The translations under genes were made by a program, and so were the position numbers. Shown here in pieces: positions 55,321 through 63,544 of a stretch of 64,000 bases of DNA (position 1 is the first letter of the stretch; each line of letters begins with the position of its first letter). A model generated the notes under the pieces. The model was not told the origin of the DNA. It worked only from the letters and a program-made list of their open reading frames with translations, and did no database searches. Source of the stretch: an uncultured Oscillospiraceae bacterium (GTDB taxonomy: Bacteria; Bacillota; Clostridia; Oscillospirales; Oscillospiraceae). Location: contig CAJUQD010000002.1 in assembly GCA_910588105.1 (NCBI GenBank), forward strand, positions 1 through 64,000. Reading direction: 5' to 3'.

Positions 55321-56385
55321 ATGGACATGGAAGAGATACGCGCCCTGCGGCACACCCTGCACGGCTGCCCGGAGCGCTCGGGGCAGGAGGCGCGCACACG
55401 GGCGGTTTTGACGGACTTTTTGGCCCGGCGCACCACCCTGGAGCTGCGTCCCTGCGGGGCGGGCTTTTACGCCGCCCACCGGGAGCCGGAGGCGGAGAAG
55501 CCCCCGCTGGCCCTCCGGGCGGACTACGACGCGCTGGCGCTGCCCGGCGGCGTGGCGGCCCACCTGTGCGGCCACGACGGGCACGCCGCCGCCCTGTGCG
55601 CCGCCGCCCTGTCCGTCCAGGGGGAGCGGCTGGGCCGGGACGTGTTCTTCCTCTTCCAGCCCGCCGAGGAAACCGGGACAGGCGCGCCGGGCTGCCTGGA
55701 GCTGTTCGAGCGGGAACAGGTGGCCCAGATCTACGGGGCCCACAACCTGCCCGGCCTCCCCCTGGGGCGGGTGGTCACCCGGCCCGGGACCTTCGCCTGC
55801 GCCTCCCGGGGGGTCACGCTGTCCTTTCTCGGGCGGCCCACCCACGCCGCCTACCCCGAGCACGGCCTCTCCCCCGCCCCGGCGGTGGGGCGGCTGCTGT
55901 GCGCCCTGCCCGGGCTGTCCGACCCCGCCCGGTTCGGCGGCATGACGCTGTGCACCGTCATCGGCACGCAGATGGGGGAGCGCGCCTTCGGTACCGCCGC
56001 CGCCCGGGCGGAGGTGTGGCTCACCCTCCGGGCCGAACGGGACGAGGATCTGGAGCTGCTGTTTGCCGGCCTGCTCCGGCTGGCCCAATCGCTGGCCGCC
56101 GAGTACGGGCTGGCCTTTGACCACCAGGTGCAGGACGTGTTCCCCGCCACCGTCAACGACCCCGCCTGCGCCCAACGGGTGCTGGAGCTGTGCGGTGGCT
56201 CGGTGCTGGACGCCCCCATGCGCTGGAGCGAGGACTTCGGCCACTACCTGCGCCGCCGCCCCGGCGCCTTCTTCGGCATCGGCGCGGGAGAGGGCTGCCC
56301 GCCCCTCCACACCCAGGACTACCAGTACCCGGACGCCCTGCTGGAGCCCACCGCCGCCGCCTTCCGGGCCCTGCTGCTGGGCTGA
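55321..56385 (+). CDS. M20-family amidohydrolase/carboxypeptidase
   Basis: The 354-residue metallo-enzyme is of the N-acyl-amino-acid amidohydrolase (M20D) group. It has RHTLHGCPERSGQE at the start (the HxxPE-like segment), ALRADYDALAL, HLCGHDGHAAAL with metal His/Asp, FQPAEETGTGA (catalytic Glu) and a dimerisation domain about 175-285. It hydrolyses amide bonds of N-acyl amino acids or conjugates. GGGGGACAG precedes the ATG. Its codon use is extremely GC-rich, like rpoBC, so it belongs to the resident genome. Confidence 0.9.
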   Translation: MDMEEIRALRHTLHGCPERSGQEARTRAVLTDFLARRTTLELRPCGAGFYAAHREPEAEKPPLALRADYDALALPGGVAAHLCGHDGHAAALCAAALSVQGERLGRDVFFLFQPAEETGTGAPGCLELFEREQVAQIYGAHNLPGLPLGRVVTRPGTFACASRGVTLSFLGRPTHAAYPEHGLSPAPAVGRLLCALPGLSDPARFGGMTLCTVIGTQMGERAFGTAAARAEVWLTLRAERDEDLELLFAGLLRLAQSLAAEYGLAFDHQVQDVFPATVNDPACAQRVLELCGGSVLDAPMRWSEDFGHYLRRRPGAFFGIGAGEGCPPLHTQDYQYPDALLEPTAAAFRALLLG

Positions 56386-56406
56386 GAAGAACCTGTCCGC
56401 GCAAAA

Positions 56407-56441
56407 ACGCCGCCGCGAGCGCTTCACGCTCACGGCGGCGT
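56407..56441. terminator. Hairpin between amidohydrolase and fused pseudogene
   Basis: ACGCCGCCG and AGCG pair with CGCT and CGGCGGCGT. It lies between convergent units. Confidence 0.6.
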
Positions 56442-56469
56442 ATCCTGTCTTTGTGCGCGGGGAAATCCG

Positions 56470-57674
56470 TCACCCCTGCCTCCCGCAGTGGGCGTTGCGC
56501 CACTCCCCGGCGGACACCCCTTCCAGCTTCTTGAATACCCGGGAAAAATGGGCGGTGTCGGCATAGCCCACCTGCTCGGCGATCTCGCTGATGCGCAGGG
56601 CCGGGTTCTCCAGCAGCTCCTTGGCCCGGCGGACCCGCTCGGCGTTGAGCAGGTCGTAAAAGGTCTGCCCCTGGTGCCTGTTGAGCAGCAGCGTAATGGT
56701 CTTTTCCCGGGGCACCCGGAGGAAGAAATTCTGGGTAAACAGGTCGTTATAGCTCCACAGGAAGGAGAAGATGGCCACCGTGGCAAAGGAGGACTTGGCC
56801 GCAGGCATGATGATGTGGAAGTACGCCTGGAACACGTGGCAGCCGCCCACGTAGGCGCTCTCCTCCAGCTCAATAGGCACCGACTGGATAAAGCCCATGA
56901 GCACAATCGTGGCAAAGCACAGGTTGCCGGCAATCTGGGGCAGGATGACCGCCAACAGGGACAGCCAGCGGTTGCCGCTGCTGGCGATGCCCCAGGCGGC
57001 CTCCATGCGGAACACCGGGATGATGGTGGAGAACACCGGGAACATCATCCCCGCCATGATGAGGCTGTAGCACACGCCCCGCAGGCGAAGCGGCAGCGCA
57101 CCAGCCCATAGGCCGCCAGCCCCGCCAGGATCACCACCACCGTCGCCGAGACGGATACAATCAGGCTGTTGAAGTAGGCGTTGGCAAAGTCGAAGCGGTC
57201 CATGGCCTTGGAGTAGTTGTCCATGGTGAAGCCGCCGCCCGGCAGGGGAATGGAAAAGGAGTCCTTGCGGATGAGCCCCTTTTCCCGGAAGGAATTCAGG
57301 ATGACCCACACGAAGGGGTACAGGGTGGTCAGCGACCATACGCCCAGCACCACGATGAGCATGGCGATGGCCGAACCGTAGTCCACGTTGCCGCGGTTGA
57401 AGGTCTGGTCGTACATGTAGGTTCCGATGAGCCAGCCCTGATCCTGGGGCATCCCCTTGCGGTCCGGCGCCGCGTCCAGCACGGTGGACCGCGCCTCGAT
57501 CATCCCGGACGCCTTCACGTCCCCGCTCATCCGGGCCTGCCAGTTGATGCTCTCCAGGGTGTTATTCAGAAAATGGGGGTTGATGTGGACCTGGAGGGCT
57601 TTGATCTGGGCGTCCCACCGCGCCAGCTCCTCCTGGTACAGGCAGTCAAACTGGGTCTGGAGCCGGGCAGACAT
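56470..57674 (-). pseudogene. Collapsed operon: histidine kinase, two ABC permeases and AraC fragment fused
   Basis: Reading on the minus strand from 57674: about 60 residues of a YesM-type sensor kinase (LQVHINPHFLNNTLESINW), joined in frame to the C-terminal end of a MalF/LplB-type permease (GWLIGTYMYDQTFNRGNVDY, about 57490-57340), joined to most of a MalG-type permease (LYPFVWVILNSFREKG, GIASSGNRWLSLLAVILPQI, LEESAYVGGC). One frameshift lies near 57085. The last 70 residues are an AraC-type HTH (ENPALRISEIAEQVGYADT, FSRVFKKLEGVSAGEW). Three internal deletions and a frameshift thus reduced a typical sugar-sensing and uptake locus to one dead gene. Confidence 0.85.
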
Positions 57675-57678
57675 CTGG

Positions 57679-57850
57679 TTAGCGGTAGGCCCCGAAGCCC
57701 GCCAGCAGTGCCTTATAGTCCACCACCGCCCGCCCCCAGCTCCACCGACACCGACGATGCCCAGCCCAGCAGGGACAGGTCCTCGAAATAGTAGGGCAGA
57801 TCCAGCGCCAGGGCCAGCACACCGATGGGCCGGGCTTTCCAGCGCAGAAC
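57679..57850 (-). pseudogene. Unidentified gene fragment
   Basis: Two overlapping frames contain protein-like pieces: IGVLALALDLPYYFEDLSLL, then WASSVSVELGAGG in one frame and RAVVDYKALLAGFGAYR in the other, as if a single frameshift had split them. It lies between phosphoglucomutase and the fused pseudogene, so it probably belonged to the same lost carbohydrate locus. I do not recognise the family. Confidence 0.4.
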
Positions 57851-57875
57851 GGGAGCCTCGCGGCCCCCGTCCCGT

Positions 57876-59309
57876 TCACTCCATATTCCGCCCCGCGAGA
57901 CCCAGGAAGCGCTCCATACAAGCTGCGGTCTCCGCCGCTTTCTCCATGGCGTCCCTTTCGCAGAACACCCGCAGCAGCGGCTCCGTGCCCGAGAACCGGG
58001 CCGTCACCCAGCCGCCGTCCTTAAAATAGACCTTGCAGCCATCGGCATAGCTCACCTTTTCCACGTCCAGGCCGAAGTCGGGCAGCTGCTTGTCCTCCAT
58101 GAGCAGCTTATTGATGCGCCCCTTCTCCTCCTGGGAGAAGCGGTAGCCCCGCTCGGCCATCTCAAACGAGCCGCAGCGCTCCACGATCTCCTGGTAGAGC
58201 TCGGACAGCCTCCGGCCCGTGGTGGCCAGCATCTCCACCAGAAGGGAGGCGGCGTAAATGCCGTCCTTGCCCTGGATGTGGCCCCGCACCGTCAGGCCGC
58301 CGGAGCTCTCCCCGCCGATCACCGCCCCTGTTTCCGCCATCTTGCCCGACACGTACTTGAAGCCCACCGGCACCTCGTAGCAGGTCTCGCCGAACTCCGC
58401 CGCGATGGCGTCCAACAGGTGGGTGGTGGCGATGTTGCGCACCGCCGCCCCGTGCCAGCCCTTGTAGCGCAGCAGGTAGTAGTACAGCAGCACCAGGATC
58501 TTATTGGGGTGAAGGAACTCGCCCCTGTCGTCAATAATGCCCAGCCGGTCTGCGTCGCCGTCGGTGGCGATGCCGATGTCGCAGCCGTTCTCCTCCACAA
58601 AGGACTGCAAACCGATGAGGGTCTTGCTGTTGGGGGCGGGGAGCCGCCCTCCGAACAGGGCGTCCCGCCGCTCATGGATCACGTCCACATCGCACCGAGC
58701 GGTGATGAGAATGGTGCTCAGCGCGGTCTTGGACACGCCGAACATAGGATCCAGCACCACCTTCAGCCCCCGGGAACGGATGGCGTCCATGTTCACCGAG
58801 CGGATGATGGAGTCGATATAAGCGTTCATGGGATCCACAACCTGGATCCGGCCGGTGCGCACACCTTCCTCATAGGGGACCGCGGGGCATGGGCCGTCAG
58901 GCAAGGCGGCGATATACTCCTCAATGCTGGCGGTGACGGTCTCGTCGGCGTCCCGCCCCCCCTTGGTGAACACCTTCACGCCGTTATACAGCGCCGGGTT
59001 GTGGCTGGCGGTGACCGCCATACCGTAGGGCAGCTCATAGTAGCGCACCGCAAACATGATAAGGGGGGTGGGGGCCTCCCGCTCCACCACCATGCAGGGT
59101 ACGTCCGCCCCGGCCATCACCTCAGCGGCCCAGTGGGCGGCCTCCTTCGACAGGAAGCGGCGGTCATAGCCGATGAGAAAGCCCCTCTGGGCCACCCCCT
59201 CGTCCTCCATCTTCCGGGCCAGGGCGTATGCCAGGCGCTGGACGTTGGCCTTCGTAAAGCCGTCCCCGATGATAGCCCGCCAGCCGCCCGTTCCAAATTC
59301 AATGCTCAT
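57876..59309 (-). CDS. Phosphoglucomutase/phosphomannomutase family protein
   Basis: This 477-residue phosphohexomutase has the catalytic phosphoserine loop AVTASHNPALYNGVK, metal loop IATDGDADRLGI, sugar loop GGESSGGLTV and phosphate-binding RFSGTEPLLRV; all four are intact. It interconverts hexose 1- and 6-phosphates, which would handle the product of a disaccharide phosphorylase. GGAAGGAG precedes the ATG. It is the only whole gene between a frameshifted GH94 phosphorylase and the fused transporter relic, so it may survive because it has another use. Confidence 0.92.
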   Translation of the reverse strand: MSIEFGTGGWRAIIGDGFTKANVQRLAYALARKMEDEGVAQRGFLIGYDRRFLSKEAAHWAAEVMAGADVPCMVVEREAPTPLIMFAVRYYELPYGMAVTASHNPALYNGVKVFTKGGRDADETVTASIEEYIAALPDGPCPAVPYEEGVRTGRIQVVDPMNAYIDSIIRSVNMDAIRSRGLKVVLDPMFGVSKTALSTILITARCDVDVIHERRDALFGGRLPAPNSKTLIGLQSFVEENGCDIGIATDGDADRLGIIDDRGEFLHPNKILVLLYYYLLRYKGWHGAAVRNIATTHLLDAIAAEFGETCYEVPVGFKYVSGKMAETGAVIGGESSGGLTVRGHIQGKDGIYAASLLVEMLATTGRRLSELYQEIVERCGSFEMAERGYRFSQEEKGRINKLLMEDKQLPDFGLDVEKVSYADGCKVYFKDGGWVTARFSGTEPLLRVFCERDAMEKAAETAACMERFLGLAGRNME

Positions 59310-59346
59310 TCTGTCTTGCTCCTTCCCATGATGACCACGACCTCGT

Positions 59347-60956
59347 TTACGCTCCCCGCCCCCGGGTGGTGATGAGACCGTCTACGGCCTGTCCGTTGCA
59401 GGTGACGGACGCCACCCCCTTCTCCACGCTGTCCGGGTTGAGCAGCGTGATACGGTACTCCGTCCCCCCGCCACACCCGGGTGATCTGGAACCGCCCTCA
59501 ATCCGATGGGGCGCAGGGGTCGATGAGCAGCCCGCCGAACTGGGGCCGCACCCCCAGGATGTACCGGGTGGCGGCAAAGTAGCTCCAGCCGCCGGAGCCG
59601 GTCATAAAGGGGTGCCGCGCCCGGCCGAAGGCGGGGTGGTCGGGACCCATCACAAATTGGCAGTAGGAATAGGGCTCGCTCTGCCGCACCTCTATTTTAT
59701 CATTTTGCGCGGCGGGACACAAGGCCCGGTAAAATTTTATTGCCCGCCTTCCCCGGCCCAGCACGGCCTCGGCGCACCACGCCCAGGGATTGCTCTCCAA
59801 ATTCACCCGGCCCTCCCGATCCATGTGCGTGCCGATTTTCCGCCCGTCCGCCGTGATGCCCCGGAGATACCACGCCCCGTCCCATAGCTCCCGCCGGCAG
59901 GTCTCAATGACGTTTTGCCGCATGGCATCATAGCGCCCGGCATCCCCCTCCCGATCCAGGAACTCGGGCGGCGTCCACAAAATACCCCAGCACCCACACG
60001 TGGAGGAAGGACACCATGGCGCTCTCCCCCATCGGCGTAGCCCACAACCTCGTCAAAGAAGGAAAGCTCCCCGGTCTCCCGGACGTATTCCACCACGGCG
60101 GCCACCAGCCACAATGCGTCATCGGCGCAGGCGTCCGCCAGGCCGTGGACAATGGTGTCCTTGTCCGGGGTGGGGATGACGGTGGGAGATTTGAAAGCGG
60201 GCTTGTCCGACTGGGGGCCAAACCAGACCGGGTCAAAGAGATGGAGGCCGTAGCCCGAGGTAGTCAGCCCCTGCAGGAGCTGCTTGATGCGCTTTTTGCA
60301 TCCTTCCGGGTTGGAGTGGGGATGGTCATGGCGTCCTGGGCAGTGTCCCGGTAGCCCGGCCCCGTGCGGCCCCCCACCTCAATGGTGGAGGCGAACCGGG
60401 AGAACATCACGTTGATCTCACTCTGGTACAGGTTCCAGGTGTTGAGCATCACGTCCATATCCGGGTCGTGGGTAGACACCTGAAGCCTGGACAGCCTGTC
60501 CTCCCAGAACCGGGCCAGATCCGCCAGGGCTCCGTCCACTGCGGCGGGGTCACGGCACTTCTCCCGGACGCGCCGGCCCTCCTGGGCGCCCCCCCTCCCC
60601 CAGCATCCACACCAGCCGGGCGGTTCCACCGGGGGCCAGGGTGAGGCGCTTTTGCAGCACGGCGCAGTGGTTGCCCCCTTCTCGAAGGAGGAGAAGCATT
60701 CTCCCCGCTCCACCGCCAGGGGACTGGTCTCGGTGCGGTAGGGACCCAGGAAGCTGTCCCGGAGACAGTCGAAGCCGTCCGGCTCAAAGGGGGCGGCCAT
60801 AACCTGATGGGCGCCCTCGTAAAACAGCTCGTAGTCAATGATGCCATCCTCGTACCGGCTTCCGGCGCAGTACAGGGAGATCTGGAAGTTCTGGTTGTCG
60901 ATGGGGATAGCGATGCCAGATATTCCGTAAGCGTCAATCTTTCCGGCGTCTTGCAC
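59347..60956 (-). pseudogene. Degraded GH94 disaccharide phosphorylase
   Basis: Pieces in all three minus frames assemble in order: IAIPIDNQNFQISLYCAGSR and YEDGIIDYELFYEGAHQ, then after a shift GGNHCAVLQKRLTLAPGG, then WNLYQSEINVMFSRFAST and EVGGRTGPGYRDTAQDAM, then ALWLVAAVVEYVRETGELSF, then SNPWAWCAEAV, GSGGWSYFAATRYILGVRPQ and a last EYRITLLNPDSVEKGV. These are cellobiose/chitobiose phosphorylase-family segments. At least four frameshifts, a missing N-terminal domain and a deletion around the GDWND acid-catalyst region make it inactive. It would once have released hexose 1-phosphate for the adjacent mutase. Confidence 0.85.
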
Positions 60957-60997
60957 AGCCCAGAGTTAAGGTAGAGAATACAATAAAGTCTGATAAA

Positions 60998-61028
60998 GTG
61001 CCATGTACTATCGGATAGTACATGGCAC
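60998..61028. other. Perfect inverted repeat upstream of the IS66 scrap
   Basis: GTGCCATGTACTA and its complement surround TCGGA; one more base pair extends the stem on each side. It lies 38 bases before the truncated IS66 start codon and may be a terminator of the former element or a regulator site. Confidence 0.6.
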
Positions 61029-61065
61029 TGCTTGTAGAAGGATAAATTTTTTAGGGGGAATCAAG

Positions 61066-61131
61066 ATGGAGCAAGGACTGCAAAAGGTAAATCACCAAAG
61101 CCGGTTAATGGAGTGGGGCCAGCGGGTAACC
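61066..61131 (+). mobile_element. Truncated IS66-family accessory gene (start only)
   Basis: Behind AGGGGGAATCAAG an ATG opens MEQGLQKVNHQSRLMEWGQR, the typical N-terminus of the small IS66 TnpA-like accessory protein. Similarity stops after about 22 codons, where the sequence becomes the reverse complement of an ABC ATPase. This shows an insertion followed by deletion; no transposase or second end remains. Confidence 0.65.
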
Positions 61132-61574
61132 TGCGCGTCACTGGCCAGAGCGCGAGCAATGGCTACACGCTGCTGCTGGCCTTCGGACAGCAGCAGCACA
61201 TTTCGCTTCGCTTCTTCTGCGGTCAGTCCCAATTGCTCCAGAATGGGGAGCGGCGGCAGTTTGGATGTCAAAGCCACGTTCTCCATAGGGGTCAGATAGT
61301 CGATCAAGTTGTAACTCTGGAAGATGAACGCCACATGACTGTGCCGGTGATTGGCAAGGCCGGTCTTTGCAATGTCTTCCCCCTGGTACAAAATCTGACC
61401 ACTGGAGGGACTGTCCAGGCCGCCCGGCAGAGACAGCAGCGTGGTCTTGCCGCACCCGGAGGGGCCGAGGATTGCGTACATCTTGCCCTGCTCCATTTGA
61501 GCGTTGATGCCCTTCAGGACTTTCTTTTTGCCGTCATAGGCATATTGCACATTTTGGATTTCCATGATATTCAT
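61092..61574 (-). pseudogene. Truncated ABC transporter ATPase (LolD/MacB-like)
   Basis: Residues 1-148 follow the LolD/MacB group: VQYAYDGKKKVLKGINAQME, Walker A GPSGCGKTT, Q-loop FIFQSYNLIDYLTPMENVAL and a signature LSEGQQQRVAIARALASD. Then it runs into 13 residues encoded by antisense IS66 DNA and stops. Walker B, the catalytic Glu and the switch His are absent, so it cannot hydrolyse ATP. No clear ribosome site precedes the start. In intact loci a MacB/FtsX-type permease would follow. Confidence 0.82.
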
Positions 61575-62109
61575 AAGGTTATGGTTCCTTTTGGGGATGA
61601 CTGCCTGCGGGAACACAGGACGTTCAGCAGAGGATACCTCGCCCCCGGCTGACAGTTCCTCGTTGCAGGGTACGGACCCCTCTGGTTCTGAACCCTTCGG
61701 TGTTCCCGATGTTCCAGATGCGGAGGGGGGTACTGCCGGGATAAAGAGTACCGAACAGAACCCGGATGTTTCCGAACAGCAGCCGGAAGTCTCCGCTCCT
61801 GCTCAAATAGAGGAACCTCCGGCATCTGATGAGGAATCTACTCCGGCACAGCCCCCACAATCGACCCAGCCGGAACCGTCCATCCATGAAACGCAGCCAG
61901 AAGAGCAGGGACATAACGTGTTGATTGCTTACTTTACCTGGGCTGAGAATACAGTTGTTGAGAACCCCTCTGCGGTGGACGTAGACGCTACAACCTCGGC
62001 CAGCGAACTGGCTCCCGGGCATGTGGCGCAGATGGCTGGCTGGATTCAGTCAGGAGCTGGAGGGGATTTGTTCTCCATTGTAACAGTGGAACCGTATTCC
62101 AGCGATTAG
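61564..62109 (+). pseudogene. Truncated flavodoxin-like lipoprotein
   Basis: A lipobox-like LLGMTACGN is followed by about 90 residues of Pro/Glu/Ser-rich linker and then the first strand and loop of a flavodoxin-type domain (HNVLIAYFTWAENT, then SELAPGHVAQMAGWIQ and DLFSIVTVEPYSSD). It ends where homologues continue for another 100 residues or more. The signal peptide is also cut off and overlaps the divergent ATPase start. Both ends are thus lost. Confidence 0.75.
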
Positions 62110-62603
62110 ACCGGCTTTTTACCTGCCTGTTTTGGGGCAGTTACTTTGACCACCGCCACCGGCAGGTTGGTGCTCATCAAATTCTGCTCGTCCAGGTCGT
62201 CCACCCGGCTGTTGGAGGAGAACACCTTGGCGCTGCCCTCGCTGCCGAACAGGATGGCTCGTTTGTCAAACACCGCCAGGCCACAGATGGACACCGGTCG
62301 GGCGGCGCCCACAAAGGCGTCGGCGGTCACCCGGTAAAAATAGCGCACATCCACCGTAAAATAGCCCCGGTTGAAGCCCACAGGCTCCACGTCGATGTAA
62401 GCGTACAGCAGTTCGGCCTGCCCGGCCTTCAAACTGATGGCCCGGTCAATGACGGCCTGGGAACTGACAGTTGGGTAAAGCCGCAGATCTTCAACACAAT
62501 CCTTATCACGGCAGCTGTCGAAAATCTTTCGGGTGTGGATGCACACGGCCTCGCGAATACCGGCGGTATCACAGATGGGGCCCGGCTCAATGAATTCGGC
62601 CAT
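62106..62603 (-). CDS. Conserved hypothetical protein with Cys-rich N-terminal part
   Basis: This 165-residue protein has a notable segment KIFDSCRDKDCVEDLRLYPT near 26-45, then beta-rich stretches (AELLYAYIDVEPVGFNRGYF, TVDVRYFYRVTADAF). Similar proteins occur in spore-forming Clostridia, which I recall without a function. GGGAGG precedes the ATG. Its stop overlaps the end of the flavodoxin fragment, so the last residues (KQAGKKPV) may be a junction artefact and the C-terminus truncated. Function unknown. Confidence 0.65.
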   Translation of the reverse strand: MAEFIEPGPICDTAGIREAVCIHTRKIFDSCRDKDCVEDLRLYPTVSSQAVIDRAISLKAGQAELLYAYIDVEPVGFNRGYFTVDVRYFYRVTADAFVGAARPVSICGLAVFDKRAILFGSEGSAKVFSSNSRVDDLDEQNLMSTNLPVAVVKVTAPKQAGKKPV

Positions 62604-62707
62604 TTTCGTACCTCCCGATCATGGTTGATAGAGGGGGCCCTCCGGCCTGCGGCCGGTATGGCGTTCCCCTTCCAATCCCATTGTATGCGGGGGGACAAAT
62701 CGGGTGA

Positions 62708-62741
62708 AAAACGGCGGCGGGGGCCTGCCCGCCGCCGTTTT
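62708..62741 (-). terminator. Terminator of the HTH-membrane protein operon
   Basis: ACGGCGGCGGG and complement, 11 bp with a 6-base loop, followed by TTTTT on the minus strand. Confidence 0.88.
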
Positions 62742-62743
62742 CC

Positions 62744-63121
62744 TCACAGATCCCTGATGCGGGTCTTGTCCAGCGAGCGGCTCTTATCCGCCTGCCGGGC
62801 CGACCGCCTCCAGCGCCAGATCCAGCAGACGGCGTACGCCGCCAGAAAAACCGCCGTGGGGATGTTCTCCATCCGCAGCGCAAAAAAGAGGTCGCCTATC
62901 TCCGGGCCCCAGCGCACCACCCGCACCACGCATTTGACCGCCGCCCAGACAAAAAATGCCCCGGCCGGAATCAATCCCAGCCTCCAGTCATCCTTGCAGG
63001 CAAGAAACACCTCAACTGCGGCCAGCACCGCGCCGATGGCCAGGAAAATCGGTATTTCCTCGCCGTATACCATGAAGAGCGGCGCGCTGGGATCGCTGAA
63101 CTGAAATCCCGACTGAAGCAT
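62744..63121 (-). CDS. Small membrane protein paired with a DUF2089-like regulator
   Basis: The 125-residue protein has three hydrophobic helices (about 22-42, 50-68, 85-105) and a basic C-terminal tail (WRWRRSARQADKSRS). AGGAGG lies seven bases before the ATG at 63121, which overlaps the stop of the regulator gene (TGATG). Such membrane partners behind DUF2089-type HTH proteins are common in Firmicutes. No enzymatic motif is seen. Confidence 0.72.
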   Translation of the reverse strand: MLQSGFQFSDPSAPLFMVYGEEIPIFLAIGAVLAAVEVFLACKDDWRLGLIPAGAFFVWAAVKCVVRVVRWGPEIGDLFFALRMENIPTAVFLAAYAVCWIWRWRRSARQADKSRSLDKTRIRDL

Positions 63122-63414
63122 CACGATTCCTCCTTCGTCTTTCGATACTCGCTGAGCAGCAGCTTGGCGGTGTCAAAGTCCAGCCTGTCGTCCACCGCCA
63201 GCCGTTTGACCAGCGCCTCATAGGGGTCGCTCCGGCTCTCCTCCCCGAGCCGGATCTTCTGGATGAGCCGGTCCAGCCGCAGCCGCACCGTGGGGTAGCT
63301 GACGCCGTACTGCGCCGCCATCTCCTTCAGGGAACCGGAGGCAAGGATGAACTTTTTGATGAAGGTACCATCCTCGTCCTCCAATGCGGCCATCCATGCG
63401 GGCACCATATCCAT
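63121..63414 (-). CDS. DUF2089-like HTH regulator
   Basis: The 97-residue protein has a helix-turn-helix in SLKEMAAQYGVSYPTVRLRL, DRLIQKI (about 33-58), preceded by DGTFIKKFILASG as in DUF2089 proteins, with an acidic C-terminal helix (DDRLDFDTAKLLLSEYRK). AAAGGAGG lies before the ATG at 63414. The promoter is strong and AT-rich. Expected to regulate itself and the membrane protein it overlaps by translational coupling. Confidence 0.82.
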   Translation of the reverse strand: MDMVPAWMAALEDEDGTFIKKFILASGSLKEMAAQYGVSYPTVRLRLDRLIQKIRLGEESRSDPYEALVKRLAVDDRLDFDTAKLLLSEYRKTKEES

Positions 63415-63439
63415 AGCCTGCCCTCCTTTTATAATATTT

Positions 63440-63467
63440 ATTATATCTTTAATTTTATAAAAGTCAA
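63440..63467 (-). promoter_or_regulatory. Promoter of the DUF2089-like operon
   Basis: On the minus strand TTGACT (63462-63467), 16-bp A/T-rich spacer, perfect TATAAT (63440-63445). Confidence 0.82.
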
Positions 63468-63493
63468 GATTAATCTTTATTTTTATAAAATTA

Positions 63494-63522
63494 AAGCGCC
63501 CGCTCTGTCCAAGCGGGCGCTT
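63494..63522 (-). terminator. purA terminator
   Basis: AAGCGCCCGCT and complement, 11 bp with a 7-base loop, followed by TTAATTTTATA on the minus strand. Confidence 0.85.
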
Positions 63523-63544
63523 CGGGAAAATCCCTTCGTATTTC

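Noticed and set aside
61003..61299. A complete protein reading from the IS66 start into the ATPase region
   Set aside because: After about 22 codons the frame follows antisense ATPase DNA, so the rest is not IS66 protein.
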